A stretch of 64,000 nucleotides of DNA from Cyathus striatus (taxonomy: Eukaryota > Basidiomycota > Agaricomycetes > Agaricales > Nidulariaceae). Below the pieces are notes generated by a model that saw nothing but the letters and a program-made list of their open reading frames with translations, made no database searches and had not been told where the DNA came from. Below, piece by piece: positions 11,278 through 22,500 of the stretch. How positions within the stretch are numbered: position 1 is the stretch's first letter; each line of letters starts with the position of its first letter. The stretch is from assembly GCA_025738555.1 (NCBI GenBank), contig JAOVFP010000003.1, positions 4,278,001 through 4,342,000 on the forward strand, written 5' to 3'. A program made the position numbers and the translations under genes.

Positions 11278-12788
11278 ATGTCAACAACACCAAGCACACC
11301 AGCGACAGACCCCTACCCGCGCCCCAGCCGCATCCTAATCATCGGAGGACCAGCAGGCCTAACGACCCTCCACAACCTCACCACACTCGGTTCCTTCGAC
11401 CGTGTTGAGCTCGTAGAAAGGAGGGACAATATCGGTGGAGTCTGGTCCGTTCCCCTCCTTCTGCTCAGCTATATCACCGCTCACTAAACCAGGTACTTCG
11501 ATCCTCCAGATCAACCCCATGGTCCAGCTCACCGGCACCGCTGACCCTCCCCCGCATACAAAGGAATGATAGGAAATGTCCTTCCGCCCAACCTCTCCTT
11601 CCATTCCCTCCCCTTTCCCCAACGTCCAGATCCACATCAGCCCTTCCCAACATTATCAGAGACACACGAGTACCTCCTCGCTGCTGCTCCGCACCTCTCC
11701 TCTGGTGCAGTACGGCTCAATACAGAGGTTCTGCGCGTGGAAGAGCAGAAGGAGGGGTGGAAAGTCGTTTTGAGAGATGTGGTGAAAGATGAGGTGAGGG
11801 AGGAACGGTGGGATGCAGTAGTGGGTGCCATGGGGTGGTATGATAACCCTGTATGGCCCAATACGCCTGGGCTAGATGTCCTTCGTGAGCATGGAGTCGC
11901 GAGACATGCAAAAGTGTGGAGAGGACCAGAGGGTTACGAAGGAAAGGTATATCAACCCCTCCCCTCATTCTCATTCTCGCTAATGGCATGTCATAGCGCG
12001 TCCTGGTAGTCGCCAACGCAAACTCCTCAAACGACATTGCAGCTCAACTCGCACCTATAGCCCAATCCCCAATATACCAAAGCATCCGCCGACCAGCGTT
12101 CCCGGGCTTCCCAAGTCTCCCAGACGAGCGAATCGAAATGGTTTCCCCAGTGCAAGAGTACATTTTCCACGACTCAAGCTGTAAGGTCGAGGCGAAATTA
12201 TCCGATGGACGAAGCATTCCCAATATCGACTATGTAATCCTCGGAACGGGATACAAAGTCTTCCCAGACTTCATACACATCCTCAACACCAAGTCCCAAC
12301 TGAACCCACTAATCACCCCTACAACATACCCAAACCGCATCCCACACCTACACAATCTAATCCTCTACGCGCATAATCCAACGTTGGCGTTCACAGGTGC
12401 TCCAATGGCATTCACACCTTTTACCATATTCGATCCGCAGGATACGTGGCTTGCGCTGTGTTGGACACGCACTAACCCCATCATGTACCCCGAAACGACT
12501 GAAGGCAGGCTGAAGTATGACGAGGACCAGATTCGCAAAGTGGAAGAGTGGCACAATGGGATTGATAATCCCAGTGCGTTGATGGTGTATAATGTACTTG
12601 GGATGGGGGAGGAGGATTATGCGAGTATGTTGAGGGCGGAGATAGTTGCTGTTCGCCCGGAGCTTGGGGCGGTGTTGCCCGTTTGGAGTGAGGAGAGTAG
12701 GCAGGCGAGGGATAGAATGTTTGTGGCCAAGTCGGATGCTTTGCGGTGGGCTAAAGATGGGCGTGGGGAGGGAGAGGCGAGTGGTTGA
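11278..12788 (+). CDS. Flavin-containing monooxygenase-like protein
   Basis: An FAD/NADPH-dependent monooxygenase-type protein; fungal members oxidise nitrogen- or sulfur-containing compounds or act in secondary metabolism, and the substrate here is unknown. The N-terminus has a Rossmann strand, SRILIIGGPAGLTTL, then VELVERRDNIGGVW, the usual E and GGxW features. Later come WDAVVGAMGWYDNPVWPNTPG, RVLVVANANSSNDIAAQLA (position of the second nucleotide-binding segment, although its GxGxS/G glycines are changed) and DYVILGTGYK, the ATG-like motif. Introns: one close to 11444-11491, ending CCAG before TACTTCGAT, and one at 11947-11996. Oddities: the first glycine motif reads GGPAG, one residue shorter than GxGxxG, and a TGA lies in frame near 11539 unless a 41-base intron (about 11521-11561) is spliced. 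The gene may therefore be recently damaged. Confidence 0.82.
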
Positions 12789-12980
12789 ATGGGTTACATG
12801 CTATTTCATTGGTACATTTGTTACAATTACTCTGGCTGTATGTTTTCAGTCAGCTAGACCCTCGAGAAATAAAGACAACATACTATATATTAGCTAAAAT
12901 TCCTTCCATCCAGTATTCTGAGTGAATAGTTCAGTTAGCAAGGAGACCTCAAGCAAGAAACCGAACCTACCCCACATTCC
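12789..12980. other. Short convergent intergenic region
   Basis: Lies between the convergent monooxygenase and MYND genes. It probably holds both 3' ends; AATAAAG at about 12867 could be a polyadenylation signal for the forward gene. Confidence 0.4.
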
Positions 12981-13870
12981 CTAAAACGGCTGCTCAGCAA
13001 GCACCTCAGCAACCTTCACAACAAGCTCATCCTTCCCCCTCAACTCAGCCGCAAAATACGCCTTCAACCCACCCACCCCCTTTTCCCTAACCATCCTCGA
13101 AACAGCATCATATGCCTTCGGCTCATCCGCCCGCCTAATCGTGCACACAAAGTCGCGTTTCTTCGTATATACCATTAAGTCGCCCGTCAGCGCACCCATG
13201 GGTACCTGGAGATTGATCACGATCGGTTTCGGCGCAGAGAGGTCTTTGAGGACGTTCGAAGTGGTGGAGTGGGATGCGGGCGTTTTGAGGTCGGGTCCGC
13301 CTGCGCGTGCGCGCATGAACTTGCTCATGGGTACGAGGGTGCGTATGTTGTTGTTGTAAGTCGGTTTGAGGGTGACAGTGTTTGCTGCGTTGAAAGGCTT
13401 GCATGATTTCTTGTGTGTTGGCCAGTGTGATCCTGATACAGCGGCGATTAGGCTGTGCAGTAGAGAAGATGTAAAAGAAAAGAAAAACGCACGTTAGCAT
13501 TCCCTGGAACAGTACCTCGCAACCTGACACTTTGCACAATTCTTCAAAGGCTTCTCTTTCTCTCCACACGCAATGCAAGCCTTCTCACTCCTTGGCGCCT
13601 CATCCTCCCCATTCCGCTTCAGAATCCATTTCTGTATAACAGCAGTAATCTGTGGACCAAAGCCCAGATAAATGTCGACACGTGGGAGGGGTGGAAAAGA
13701 TGCAGAGTATGTACTGTTGAATGTTGCAAACAGCTATTTCGTTAACAACTCCTCAAAACCAGTATTCACTTCAGTACTCACAAGGGCAACTACTCCGAGT
13801 CACTTTATACGAAAGCCTTCAAGGAAATCAGTCGCTGCTACAGCAAAGTACTGATGTACACCGAGAATGT
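12981..13870 (-). pseudogene. MYND zinc-finger protein gene with nonsense codons
   Basis: The reverse strand encodes VDIYLGFGPQITAVIQKWIL, then a MYND finger: CIACGEKEKPLKNCAKCQ, then RYCSREC, and after the intron SHWPTHKKSC, followed by about 130 residues to the stop at 12981. MYND fingers are protein-interaction modules found in many fungal regulators; no other domain is recognised. The intron with donor GTGCGT (13491 downwards) and acceptor ATCAG gives REC-x-RSHWPTHKKSC with perfect spacing, but codon x is TAA (13494-13496) where Gln is expected. An upstream intron (GTGAGT...AATAG, about 13736-13783) joins VVAL to LFATFN; just upstream of that a TGA (13800-13802) interrupts an otherwise open frame (DFLEGFRIK stop LG). 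CAA to TAA and CGA to TGA are both C-to-T changes. The 5' end is not resolved. Confidence 0.72.
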
Positions 13871-14109
13871 AGAATCTGAAAACTTCATTGCACTTAAAGA
13901 CAATGTATCCCAGAGGCGCCCTACTGCTACGATAGGGAGTGGACGGACCGTGACGCGTTTCCCGTTGTCCAAGGATATGTTGGATTGGCAAGGTTGACAG
14001 CCTTGACTGGGTTATGGGGGTGTATAATATTGGAGCACTCCTGCCATGGTGACGAGCCTGATAGCCCACTCAACTGGTTAAGTACCTGTTCTTGCTTGTG
14101 TATAGGCAA

Positions 14110-14183
14110 GGGCTGGTAGCTCAGTTGGAAGAGCGCCTAGTCATGAGTACGGGTGGTCACAGGTTCAATCCCTGTCCAGTCCA
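14110..14183 (+). tRNA. tRNA-like sequence, probably a pseudogene or SINE head
   Basis: GGGCTGG at the start pairs with CCAGTCC at the end as a 7-bp acceptor stem. Then follow TAGCTCAGTTGGAAGAGC (box A and a perfect 4-bp D stem) and ACAGGTTCAATCCCTGT (box B and a perfect 5-bp T stem). The anticodon arm (CCTAGTCATGAGTACGG) does not fold: two central mismatches, and C instead of T at position 33. I therefore assign no amino acid. It may be a damaged tRNA or the head of a tRNA-derived SINE. Confidence 0.6.
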
Positions 14184-14280
14184 ATAGTTTTAACAGGATA
14201 CAATGATCTAGAGCCTCTAGATCCTACAGTGCTGAATGGTCCAGGTTTATGAGTTAGTAGGCTAAGCTACAACCCTACAG

Positions 14281-15015
14281 CCACGGCCCGGTACAGTGGT
14301 ATCTTCCAAGGATAGAAGTCCATCACATGCTCTTGATTGAGAGAGGTGCCAGTCGCAGCAGGCGACAGGGGGCATCTTCAGCGTAAAATATAACGAGGAA
14401 GGTCAGCGTTATCCTGGATATCGCTTTGCAATTACAGCCGATGGGAGCGATCCTCTATTTATCACGCTTTCAATGGATTCATCCTCGAGAACGTAGGTAT
14501 ATACTTACACAGCACGAAGCATAAAAGGCTGAATGCTATGCAGGTATCGAGCTACGGTAAAGTATCCTGAGCGATACGACAGCTTCAAGATATCCAGCAG
14601 TCCGGATAGCTCTTACATTACATGCTTGTGAATAAGGCGGAGAGAGCGTTACGGTCCATGTTTAGGGTTGAATAAGTGAAGCCACCGCCCGAACGCCAGG
14701 CAAAGGTGGCTTCCGAGGTCAAAAGTCCATGATATGCCATCTTGAGAGAGTGCTGTTGAGGAAGATGACGGCCGCAGAGGGCGACTGAGGCTATCTACAG
14801 CGTGAAATATGACGAGGAAGGATGGTGCTATCCTGGCCACTACTTCGCAATCTCAGAAGACGGAAAAGTAACCGTCTTCAACCGATCACGCGTTCGGCAG
14901 CTTCAGTCCTGGTGAATGTATGTGTATAGAGGTCGCAGCGAAACCCGTGCTATTGGCATGAAATGCTAAGCGTGGTGCGCGAATCGAGATACAGCAGGTG
15001 TTATGAGCGAGGCGA
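14281..15015 (+). repeat. Tandem duplication of a ~350-bp block
   Basis: Two diverged copies (about 14281-14640 and 14650-15015) share segments such as TATCCTGG, TTCGCAAT and CTCTTGA-GAGAG. Both can be read as related peptides (SVKYNEEGQRYPGYRFAI and SVKYDEEGWCYPGHYFAI), which suggests a fragment of a former gene. A third copy lies inverted at about 63560-63950 on the far side of the window, where the sequence continues past the window edge. Confidence 0.75.
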
Positions 15016-15039
15016 GAGCTTCAAGTTATCCAGCTGCCC

Positions 15040-16523
15040 GAACGTACATTTCCGGCTGATATTGGGTTAATTTGGACGCAAATGTGCGGTATTGCGTCTG
15101 TACTAGTCCTGCTTCGTCAGTACATCACAGAAACGAATGGAAAAAGAACTGACCTGAAGCAATATAGTAAACTTGCTACAGAACGCTGTACCGATCTCGT
15201 CAACCTGTCCAAGTATCCTCCCCTTCCATCCCCTCCCTAGCGCATCAGCTTACGGCTTCATCAACCCCTCTCGCTTGTCGACTTTGAAAGTCACGTTATT
15301 CTTTAACCAAGCCTCTCCTGATCTTTCAGGCCCTGGCGCTGATGTCAACATGCAACGTGCCGAGGGTTGAAGCAGAGAGGACTCCGGGAGGCGAGACGTT
15401 GCCACTTGAACTGTAATGGTTTGGTCTGTCACGAAGAAAGCGTAGAGGCCTGAGGGTGGGGGAGCTGGGAGATAACGGTCATAGATTGCAATGGAAGGTA
15501 GCAGGAAGACGTACTTGCCGGCAAAGGAGTTCGACCACAGGCTCCATCTGCTCTCGTTACTTCAAACGATGGCGCATAAATGTCGAGCTCCGGCAGGTAA
15601 CGGAGGGAGGCAGCAAGTATGGTTCGTCCAGCGCCGTTCGGAACTTTGAGCTGGAGCGAGAGAGTCGGAGTCGAGACTGGAGAAGCATCTCAGCTTTACA
15701 TTCTGGTGTCCGAGGTTAAGCCGGAGTGGATGGCTTAGAAAGGGAGAAAGACGAGATCACCGAGCTCACAGGCGGTCGTACCACATGATTGTGATTGGCT
15801 GGGATTCTAAATATCGAAGGTGAGCATCGTTGAGCAAGTTGTATCCATTATGTAAGAAAACAATTAGTCGCACGACCAGCTACGCGCTCGTGCCCCTCCA
15901 GTTCTTCTACGACTCAGTCAACCAATCTTCAATTACGTTTTAACCACGAAATAAACCTGTTTCGTTGCTTAGACATGACTTTGTGAGAAAGAATAAGTAG
16001 GCTAATGGGGGACATACACCGATATGCATTTGATCTTCTATTTAGTTGTCTCCCACAGTGTAACTTGCGCTTCTCGCATGAATTAGGAAAATGACCACAC
16101 CCATGTCTTCGTCTTATCTTTATAAATCAGTGTTCGCCTCTTTTTTCCAATGTACAGGGCATTCTCATATTCGACATCTTTCATGTCATTGCCCTTTGAT
16201 TATCAGATTTGAGCGAGGAAGCAACACTTGCAGTAAGTCTTCTATTGGTTCATTCGCTGGTCTCGTGGTCTTTCCGCATGGGCCTTCACAATATTTATAG
16301 CGCATATATGTGATAAAATGAAGACCACACTGTCCGATCTCCGAATGAACGAGAAAATCTACTGGCTTGCTATTAATGTCCTATATCAGTGCGTGATGCA
16401 GGCCTGTGCATGGGTTTAAAATGACAGCATAGCAACATCGACATGTTTCTTCCCCCTCTCGCTCTGTGAACCTCAAGATTCTAACTTCGTACCTACGAAC
16501 CCGACAATAAGAAATTTGAACCC
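15040..16523 (+). repeat. Left arm of the large inverted duplication (upstream of NLR copy 1)
   Basis: 15040-15720 matches the reverse complement of 61930-61170 (for example TGCGGTATTGCGTCTGTACT against the opposite strand near 61895). 15830-16523 matches 60870-61110 and then 55110-55585, with the hAT transposon at 55591-60856 interrupting the right arm. Reverse-strand frames in 15150-15720 (around ATYVFLLPSIAIYDRYLPAP) are shared by both arms and may be a decayed gene of unknown type. The last ~400 bp probably contain the promoter of the NLR gene. Confidence 0.75.
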
Positions 16524-16867
16524 ATGGCTACTGCATCTGCATCAAGCACCGAAATGCTCAAAAATGTACATAATCCAACCATTCAAAATTCAAAATTCAC
16601 TGCAGCTGGTCGAGATGTTATTACCAATATTAATGATGGGGGTACAAATGAAATTCTACTAAAGCTTGGTTTACTAAAGCCAGTATCTCATGATCATTAT
16701 TATGTTCCTTGCTGCATGGAAGGAACCAGAAAGAGCTTGTTTGACAATATGGACAAATGGCTTCTTGATTTTGGTATGTGTAATCTGTAATACTAAACTA
16801 TATTATATATTCAACTGGTTACTGTTCTCACTATTAGATGAGTCAACACCAAATATAATGTGGATTA

Positions 16868-17142
16868 CTGTATCAATATGACCAAGTGTTCGCCACTTTT
16901 CAGCATGATGGCCATGAACACTTGGACCCTCTGTTCAAAGGGCCATGCTGGGTGTGACAAAAGTCATAAGTGTTCATGGGGATCTATGCAAGTGAAGCAA
17001 GCAGCCGAAAATTCAACCTTAACCTAAATTTTTTCACTGTACCTCTGTTCAAAGTGCTCCGTGACACGTGATAAACAGGACATCTGTTCCTGTTCAAGAC
17101 CCTGTGTGATGTGTCACTGAACACTTGGTCATATTGATACAG
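16868..17142. mobile_element. Mariner-type MITE inside the NLR gene
   Basis: The inverted termini are perfect for at least 20 bases (CTGTATCAATATGACCAAGT) and flanked by TA on both sides (16866-16867, 17143-17144). It inserted in the codon region between WIT and GYPGSGKS; the right copy at 54770 is uninterrupted there. Length 275 bp, no coding capacity. The interior carries TGTTCATGG and CATCAC-type motifs shared with the copies at 7213, 18542 and 43108. Confidence 0.88.
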
Positions 17143-17150
17143 TACTGGGT

Positions 17151-17392
17151 GTTGAAATAAACAATGCATCAATGATGATGACATTACATTTGTCCTCAAA
17201 GCACACAGAGGGAGAAAGCCAGAGGCAAATGGATAAGTAAATACAGTACATAGTATACTACTTAAATACATAGAAAGTGGAGCACATTGTCTGTAGAATA
17301 CATAAAAGGTATAGTAAATTATCTAAAAGCATATATGGAGGTGGCATGGAATGATAATCATTGTGACATTTGAATAGCTAATATAATTCTAC
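17151..17392. mobile_element. Second insertion in the NLR gene, type unclear
   Basis: 242 bp absent from the right NLR copy, flanked by ACTGGGT repeats (17144-17150 and 17393-17399). The termini GTTGAAATAAAC and ATAATTCTAC show only a weak inverted relation (GTNGAA). A 7-8-bp duplication would fit a hAT derivative; this is inferred from comparison of the two gene copies. Confidence 0.6.
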
Positions 17393-18541
17393 ACTGGGTA
17401 TCCTGGAAGTGGGAAATCAGCTATTGCATCTAGTATGGTTTCTAAGCTCTGTGGCACTCAAAGACTCTGTGGCTACCACTTCTTCAAAAGGGATGATGCA
17501 GTTCTTGGTGATCCCTGCACTATTTGGAGAACTATAGCAGCAAATATAGCTTCTAATCACACTTTGATTGCTGAAGCAATGGCAAAAAGACTGGATAACA
17601 CATTTAGAATTCAAGATATTAAATGGCACTTTGATAATTTTATCTCCATGAGCTTCATTGAATATCTGAACCAATTTCACAATCCAGTGGTTATTGTTGA
17701 TGCATTGGATGAATGCAGAACTTCAGATGATAAGCATATTTTAATGAACACATTACCCTCCCGGTCAAAATTGTCAAAAAAGTGTAAACTTATAATTACT
17801 AGAAGATCTGGTTCAAAGCCATTAGGGCTGGAGAGAGCTGAAGTATGCATTGATTATGAGTTGGAAATTGGTTCAAGTGCAGAATGAGAAATTAACAAAG
17901 ATATAATATTTTATATAAAAAGAAACTCTGGGTTGAATTGGAAACCAAGTGATGAGGCTTTGAATGCAATGGCAACAAAAGCTTCTGGATTGTTCATTTG
18001 GGCCTACACTGCTGTTAAATTTATTACCTCAGATCAACAAGGCATGATATCTCCAATGAAAAAGTTGCAAAAAATTATGGAAAATTAAGAACAAAGTACA
18101 GTGTCTGGCATTAACAAGTTATATATTCAAATTCTGCAAATTTCATTTGAAGCCTGGAGTGAGATAGACAAACTAACTGCTCAGAATGTCCTGTGGTTAA
18201 TAATACTTGCAAAAGTGCCATTAACCACAAATGATATATATCACTTCATTTGTGAAGATGAAAATGAAGATCTTGAAGATGATATTCAACTTATTCTAAG
18301 ATTTTTACAGCTTGTGATGTCCACAAATGATGAAAAAGTGATTACAAGACATTTGTCATTTGTTGAATTCTTAACAGAAAGATGCAAATTCACCTGATGG
18401 TGTGCATGTAATACATTATGCACAGTAATTAGAACTTGAACATAATGTATGAACACTGTAAATTACAAGAGAGAAATTAATACTACATAATGTATAGTGA
18501 CTAAAACACACTGCCCAATAAATGTAATGAAATCTATACTA

Positions 18542-18932
18542 CTGGATAATTCCGACCAAGTGTTCGGACCCCCCCAGGTGTGACAGTCCAAACCTCTGTT
18601 CATATCCCTATAGAATGTGTGACACCTGAAGTGAACTGTTTGCAGCCTAAGCCATGGGTGAGTGAAATTTAAGCTGGAATTGGTTTGAATAGCTTTCAAT
18701 TGTAATTATTATACTTATTACACACTTCAGGAGGTATATATTGGTATCAACACTGTTTTAAATATTACTACTCATTTTATTTTATTTTTAACGATTTTTC
18801 ACAATTTTTTTGTTTTCCTTGTAGTCTTGTACCTGTGTTCATGAGCCTTTGTGACATGTGACCAACAGCTAAATCTGTTCTGTTCATGGCCCTGTGTGAC
18901 GTGTGACCGAACAGTCAGTCGAAATTATCCAG
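18542..18932. mobile_element. Mariner-type MITE
   Basis: Left CTGGATAATTCCGACCAAGT, right (read inward) CTGGATAATTTCGACTGACT, with TA at both flanks (18540-18541 and 18933-18934). Length 391 bp, no coding capacity. The interior has TGTTCATG and GTGTGACATGTGACC motifs of this MITE group. Confidence 0.82.
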
Positions 18933-18934
18933 TA

Positions 18935-20995
18935 TAGGTACACTCTAGTCTCTGAGTGCAATGACAGGAATGGTAATCCTGACACTTCCAAATCCAGGTA
19001 ACTTACAATGCATTAATTTGTTCCCCCACAGAGATATGATCTCACTGGTCAGGGTGTTTCCAAAGTGTTTCATGCTGACATTAAAGAATTCTGTGTTGCA
19101 ATTCACTTCTCTGCATTCTTCGAAGCCTTGTGCTTCAGATATCATATTGTATGTTTTCCTTATGTTTTCTTATATTTTTTTTCATATGTTTCCGCATTTC
19201 CACAATTTCCATAGATATATTTCTATACCTCATGAATACTTAGCACTGTAGCAGGCTACTTTCAAGCTAATTTCAATTTCTATTCTGTATATTCTTCATA
19301 TGTTTTCCAATTTCCAAAATATTCATAATAATTGTATAATGTGAAAACTTCTGTACAGCATACACAATCTGCTGGTCTTGGCACAAGGTTGCCGCATTCC
19401 ACCTTGTGCTGCAGTGGCCCCAAAATGTCTGCACCGAATGTCGGGATCCAGAAAGCATGATTACATAATGGTCTCACATTTGTACTGGTGTGGCCATAAC
19501 ATATGGAGATTTAGGAAATAGATGAAAATAGCAATTTAGTGCTATCCCACTGAGAAATTTGCTATAAATTCAATGAATTATACACCTACTTTATGGTATA
19601 ATGATAAATGTGCTGTTATTGGTATCATTTTTCATGACTTTTGGTTTTGGTCTGATGAAAGTGTACAAGCCTCTAGAATTCAACTAACTGTACCATTAGA
19701 TTACAACTATTCATACAACTGGATGATGTCCAATTTACTTGACAAAAACATTTGCATACATTTATAAGCTTTAAATGTCAAGGACTTCGTGCTTTGTAAT
19801 GCATCTTTGGATTACATACAAGCCTACATTCATATTCACATACCCAGTTTTCAATAAAAGTGATCTTTTATGGAAAGAAAAACAAAAAAGCGAAAGTATT
19901 GGTAGGTATTTTGAATCAATTACATAGATATTCATATTTTATAGACAGTACATAGTTGGAATTAGTTAATTTGTATATTTTCATGCATATTTTGTGTGAT
20001 AACATCCAAGAATCTGTATTTTATGCCAATGGTTGTGGCCGCTGTTGACCAGTGTGCAAAGCTTTAGGCATTGGCTTCCTTCTGTTAATTAATTTTTGAT
20101 AGATTGATGAAATGAATCTACTTAAGTGACTAAGCTGATGCATTATGGTGTGTATATGTAAGTACTGTATTGGCTTGATGGTGCAAAGAAGGCAGGATGC
20201 AGGCACACCTCATTGTCTGACTAATAAGCTACTAGGAATGCCTTGTGTATCAGCTTCCCTAGAGACACAAGAATCAGCCTACTTCCTATCTGGTAACCTA
20301 CAGTAATTTACAGTATGCATACATTGCGATTTACTGTAACTTACCATGGATAATATATACATTTTACAGTATTGCCTGGCAACTTGGAAATGTCGACTAC
20401 ATCGACAGAAATCTTGCTTGCAAAAAAAAAGGAATAATAAACTAATAAATTAGAAATAAAATAATTAAGGGATTAAAATATGGATTGTAGGCAAATAAAG
20501 TAGTAATAAGAGTCTGAGATTGAGATTAATAAGCAGTGTGACGATGCCTGCTTAGTGGTAGAGATACAAGAGGGTCTAATTTATCTAGAACATTTTTTTC
20601 ACATGGAGTTATGTTATTACTACCTAGAGGAGGCACTATAGTACAGATTGCAAGTAAACTGGCAGAATAGTAAATACAAGCTCAGTTACCAGCATCTGCA
20701 CAAAGTGGGTGATAAGTAAGTCCAAAAACAAGTTCCACAGTTGCATTCAGCAGATGGTTTTGATAAAAGTTTGGCTGGATGAGGTATCCATGCATATCAT
20801 ATGCAGAAGGATGAACAATCTGATGTGTGTTTGACAAAAGAGACAGTGACTCTGTAACAAAGTTGTTGTATACAGGCCAAGAATTAATAGTAGACCAGTC
20901 TAAGTTTATTTAGACAGGGTGGGTAAGTTAGAGGTTGGAGGGGACATACCTAGTCTCTTTGTTGGAGTAAGGTTTGTGTCATACAAGGGGACAGG
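18935..20995. other. AT-rich stretch with no recognised gene
   Basis: All frames are short and motif-free. A small more GC-rich patch (19370-19450) carries GGCACAAGGTTGCCGCATTC but no gene could be assigned. A pair of partly inverted CTACAGTAATTTACAG / TTTACTGTAACTTACC sequences lies at 20296-20350. Confidence 0.4.
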
Positions 20996-21890
20996 CTAAA
21001 GCAAAGGGGAGGTGTAAGAATAGAGGTATGAAACTGAAAGTAATGCAGATACCCAAAGAAGTTTGTGGGAGGCATTGAGATGTGGTTCATTAGGAGGACC
21101 AATGAGGAAACCAGATTTACCTATAAGTTTGTTGGAGGTAACTTGAGCCTGAAGCCATTTAATATTGTGGATGATATCTTCATAATGAGATGCAAATGGT
21201 TCTATCATAGGACCTGTTCCAGAGAGAGAGAGAGGGTTATGAGCACAGGATCTACGATTGAATTTGTGCCTCATAACAATCCTTCTGCTGAGAACAAGAA
21301 ATCCTGTTCTGTTATTTTAACAACTGCAGTAAGGTTTGCCACATATGGTCCAAAGCCAGATGGGGTCCACTCAGGGGCGACTAAGACCACAGTATGTTCC
21401 CCATCCACCAAATTCCAATTTACATATGACCTGAAGTCTTGGTTTCCAAGGTAAGATGGTGAGTGCTCAAGTCGATTACTGATGACAGTGTTAGATATTC
21501 TGGGTTGCACAGCTTCTTTGACAGCTGTCACTTGTCACCTGTCATACTTGACAATTCTGTGATTGACAGATTGACAGCTGTATGTTACCTTAGTTACATG
21601 GACCTTCATTGGGACTTTGGTAGACACACTCAGTATATAAACACTCTGTAACTTGATAGTTGTCAATAAGTTTCCTCCCCATTTTGTGTCTGTGTCTGTG
21701 TTTGTGTCTGAGTCTTCCTCTCTCATTATCCTCATCTCTCTCAACCACCTCTTTTCTATTTGTTGCTTCTGACAGACAGATAAACTTTCCTCAAAGGAAA
21801 GGTACAGCTGTTTGCAAGTATCTGGACAAGATGTCCATAGGTTGTCCATGGTGGAAGGAAAGGTTGCTGTAGCCTGTGGAAGAGTCAGAT
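20996..21890 (-). pseudogene. Decayed paralog of the gene at 22501-23467
   Basis: The reverse-strand pieces are collinear with the neighbouring gene. CKQLYLSFEESLS (about 21790-21835) is cut by the solo LTR at 21489-21774; then comes YLGNQDFRSYVNWNL, then NLTAVVKITEQDFLFSAEG (matching GITAIIKISDEEFYFTTDA). After a frame change come PLSLSGTGPMIEPFASHYED and IKWLQAQVTSNKLIGKSGFL (matching LALSLTGGAPCIEPFKSEFS and the following residues). The frame change falls in a run of CT dinucleotides near 21225-21237, a classic slippage site. With stop, frameshift and LTR insertion it is not functional. Confidence 0.75.
21489..21774 (+). mobile_element. Solo LTR, same family as 4605-4971
   Basis: Starts TGTTAGATATTC, ends TGCTTCTGACA, with a perfect 5-bp duplication GACAG (21484-21488 and 21775-21779). 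Shares the TATATAAACACTCTGTAACT block and the TGTGTCTGTGTCTGTGTTTG tract with the LTR at 4605. It interrupts the decayed gene on the reverse strand. Confidence 0.88.
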
Positions 21891-22500
21891 ATAAACTGAT
21901 TATTTGAATGTCTCCATAGTAATTCAAGATTAATATGAATATGGGTGTAATAAATTGGACATGAACTGCTGTATACAAGGATTTGGCAAAGGATGGTCCA
22001 GGTTCCAGCAAGCAACAAGGCCCAGGATTCCAGTAGAGTCTTAATGTAATCAAAATTTGAGCATGAGTGATATTATAGAAGGTACAATGGAGAGTAAACT
22101 AGCATAATAATAGTGGCAACAAAGGATTGATCATGTGTAAGTAAAGATAAAGAGGATAAACAAAAGGATGAAACAATTTTTACATGTGTAAGTTGTAGAA
22201 TTGAAAAAGAAGTTGACTGGGGAGAGAAAAATAGGTGCATCAAAACCCTCATGCTGTAAAAACCCTGCAGGGAAAAAAAACCAGCAGTCATTGGGGAAAA
22301 GCTACCAGACAAATGATGCAAGGTTAGGTGTGAACATAGCACTTCCTCTTGTTGCTGCTATGAATGGACATATATGGACTGATCTTGTCATAAACACACT
22401 TTACATGTTGATTGCCCCTGGGAGGGGTGACAATGGTTCTGATTGCCACTAAGTCAGCAGAAAAAACATCTCAAGCTGGTTTCTTGCCATTCTTGTCAGC

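Larger units (their letters stand above)
16524..18397 (+). pseudogene. NLR (NACHT) gene, left copy, N-terminal half
   Basis: Fungal NLR-type protein: P-loop STAND ATPase assumed to act in intracellular recognition or heterokaryon-incompatibility-like responses. Exon 1 (16524-16773) encodes a short N-terminal region with TIQNSKFTAAGRDVITNI and the pre-NACHT helix. Intron 16774-16837. Exon 2 starts DESTPNIMWIT and is interrupted by a MITE (16868-17142) and a second insertion (17151-17392) immediately before GYPGSGKSAIAS (Walker A). Then come CGYHFFKRDDA, VVIVDALDEC (Walker B), KLIITRRSGSKP (sensor-like) and the winged-helix region ending SFVEFLTERCK. Stops: TGA in SSAE-stop-EINK (17885) and TAA at 18086-18088, the latter shared with the right copy. 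Homology breaks at about 18388. The downstream WD40 part may be the fragment at 39185-40042. Confidence 0.9.

Noticed and set aside
14110..14183. Functional tRNA-Met or tRNA-His
   Set aside because: The anticodon stem has two central mismatches and position 33 is C, so no isotype can be supported.
17435..17887. Separate small ATPase gene starting at the internal ATG 17435
   Set aside because: It is the continuation of the NLR exon; the upstream part is displaced by two insertions, as shown by the right copy.
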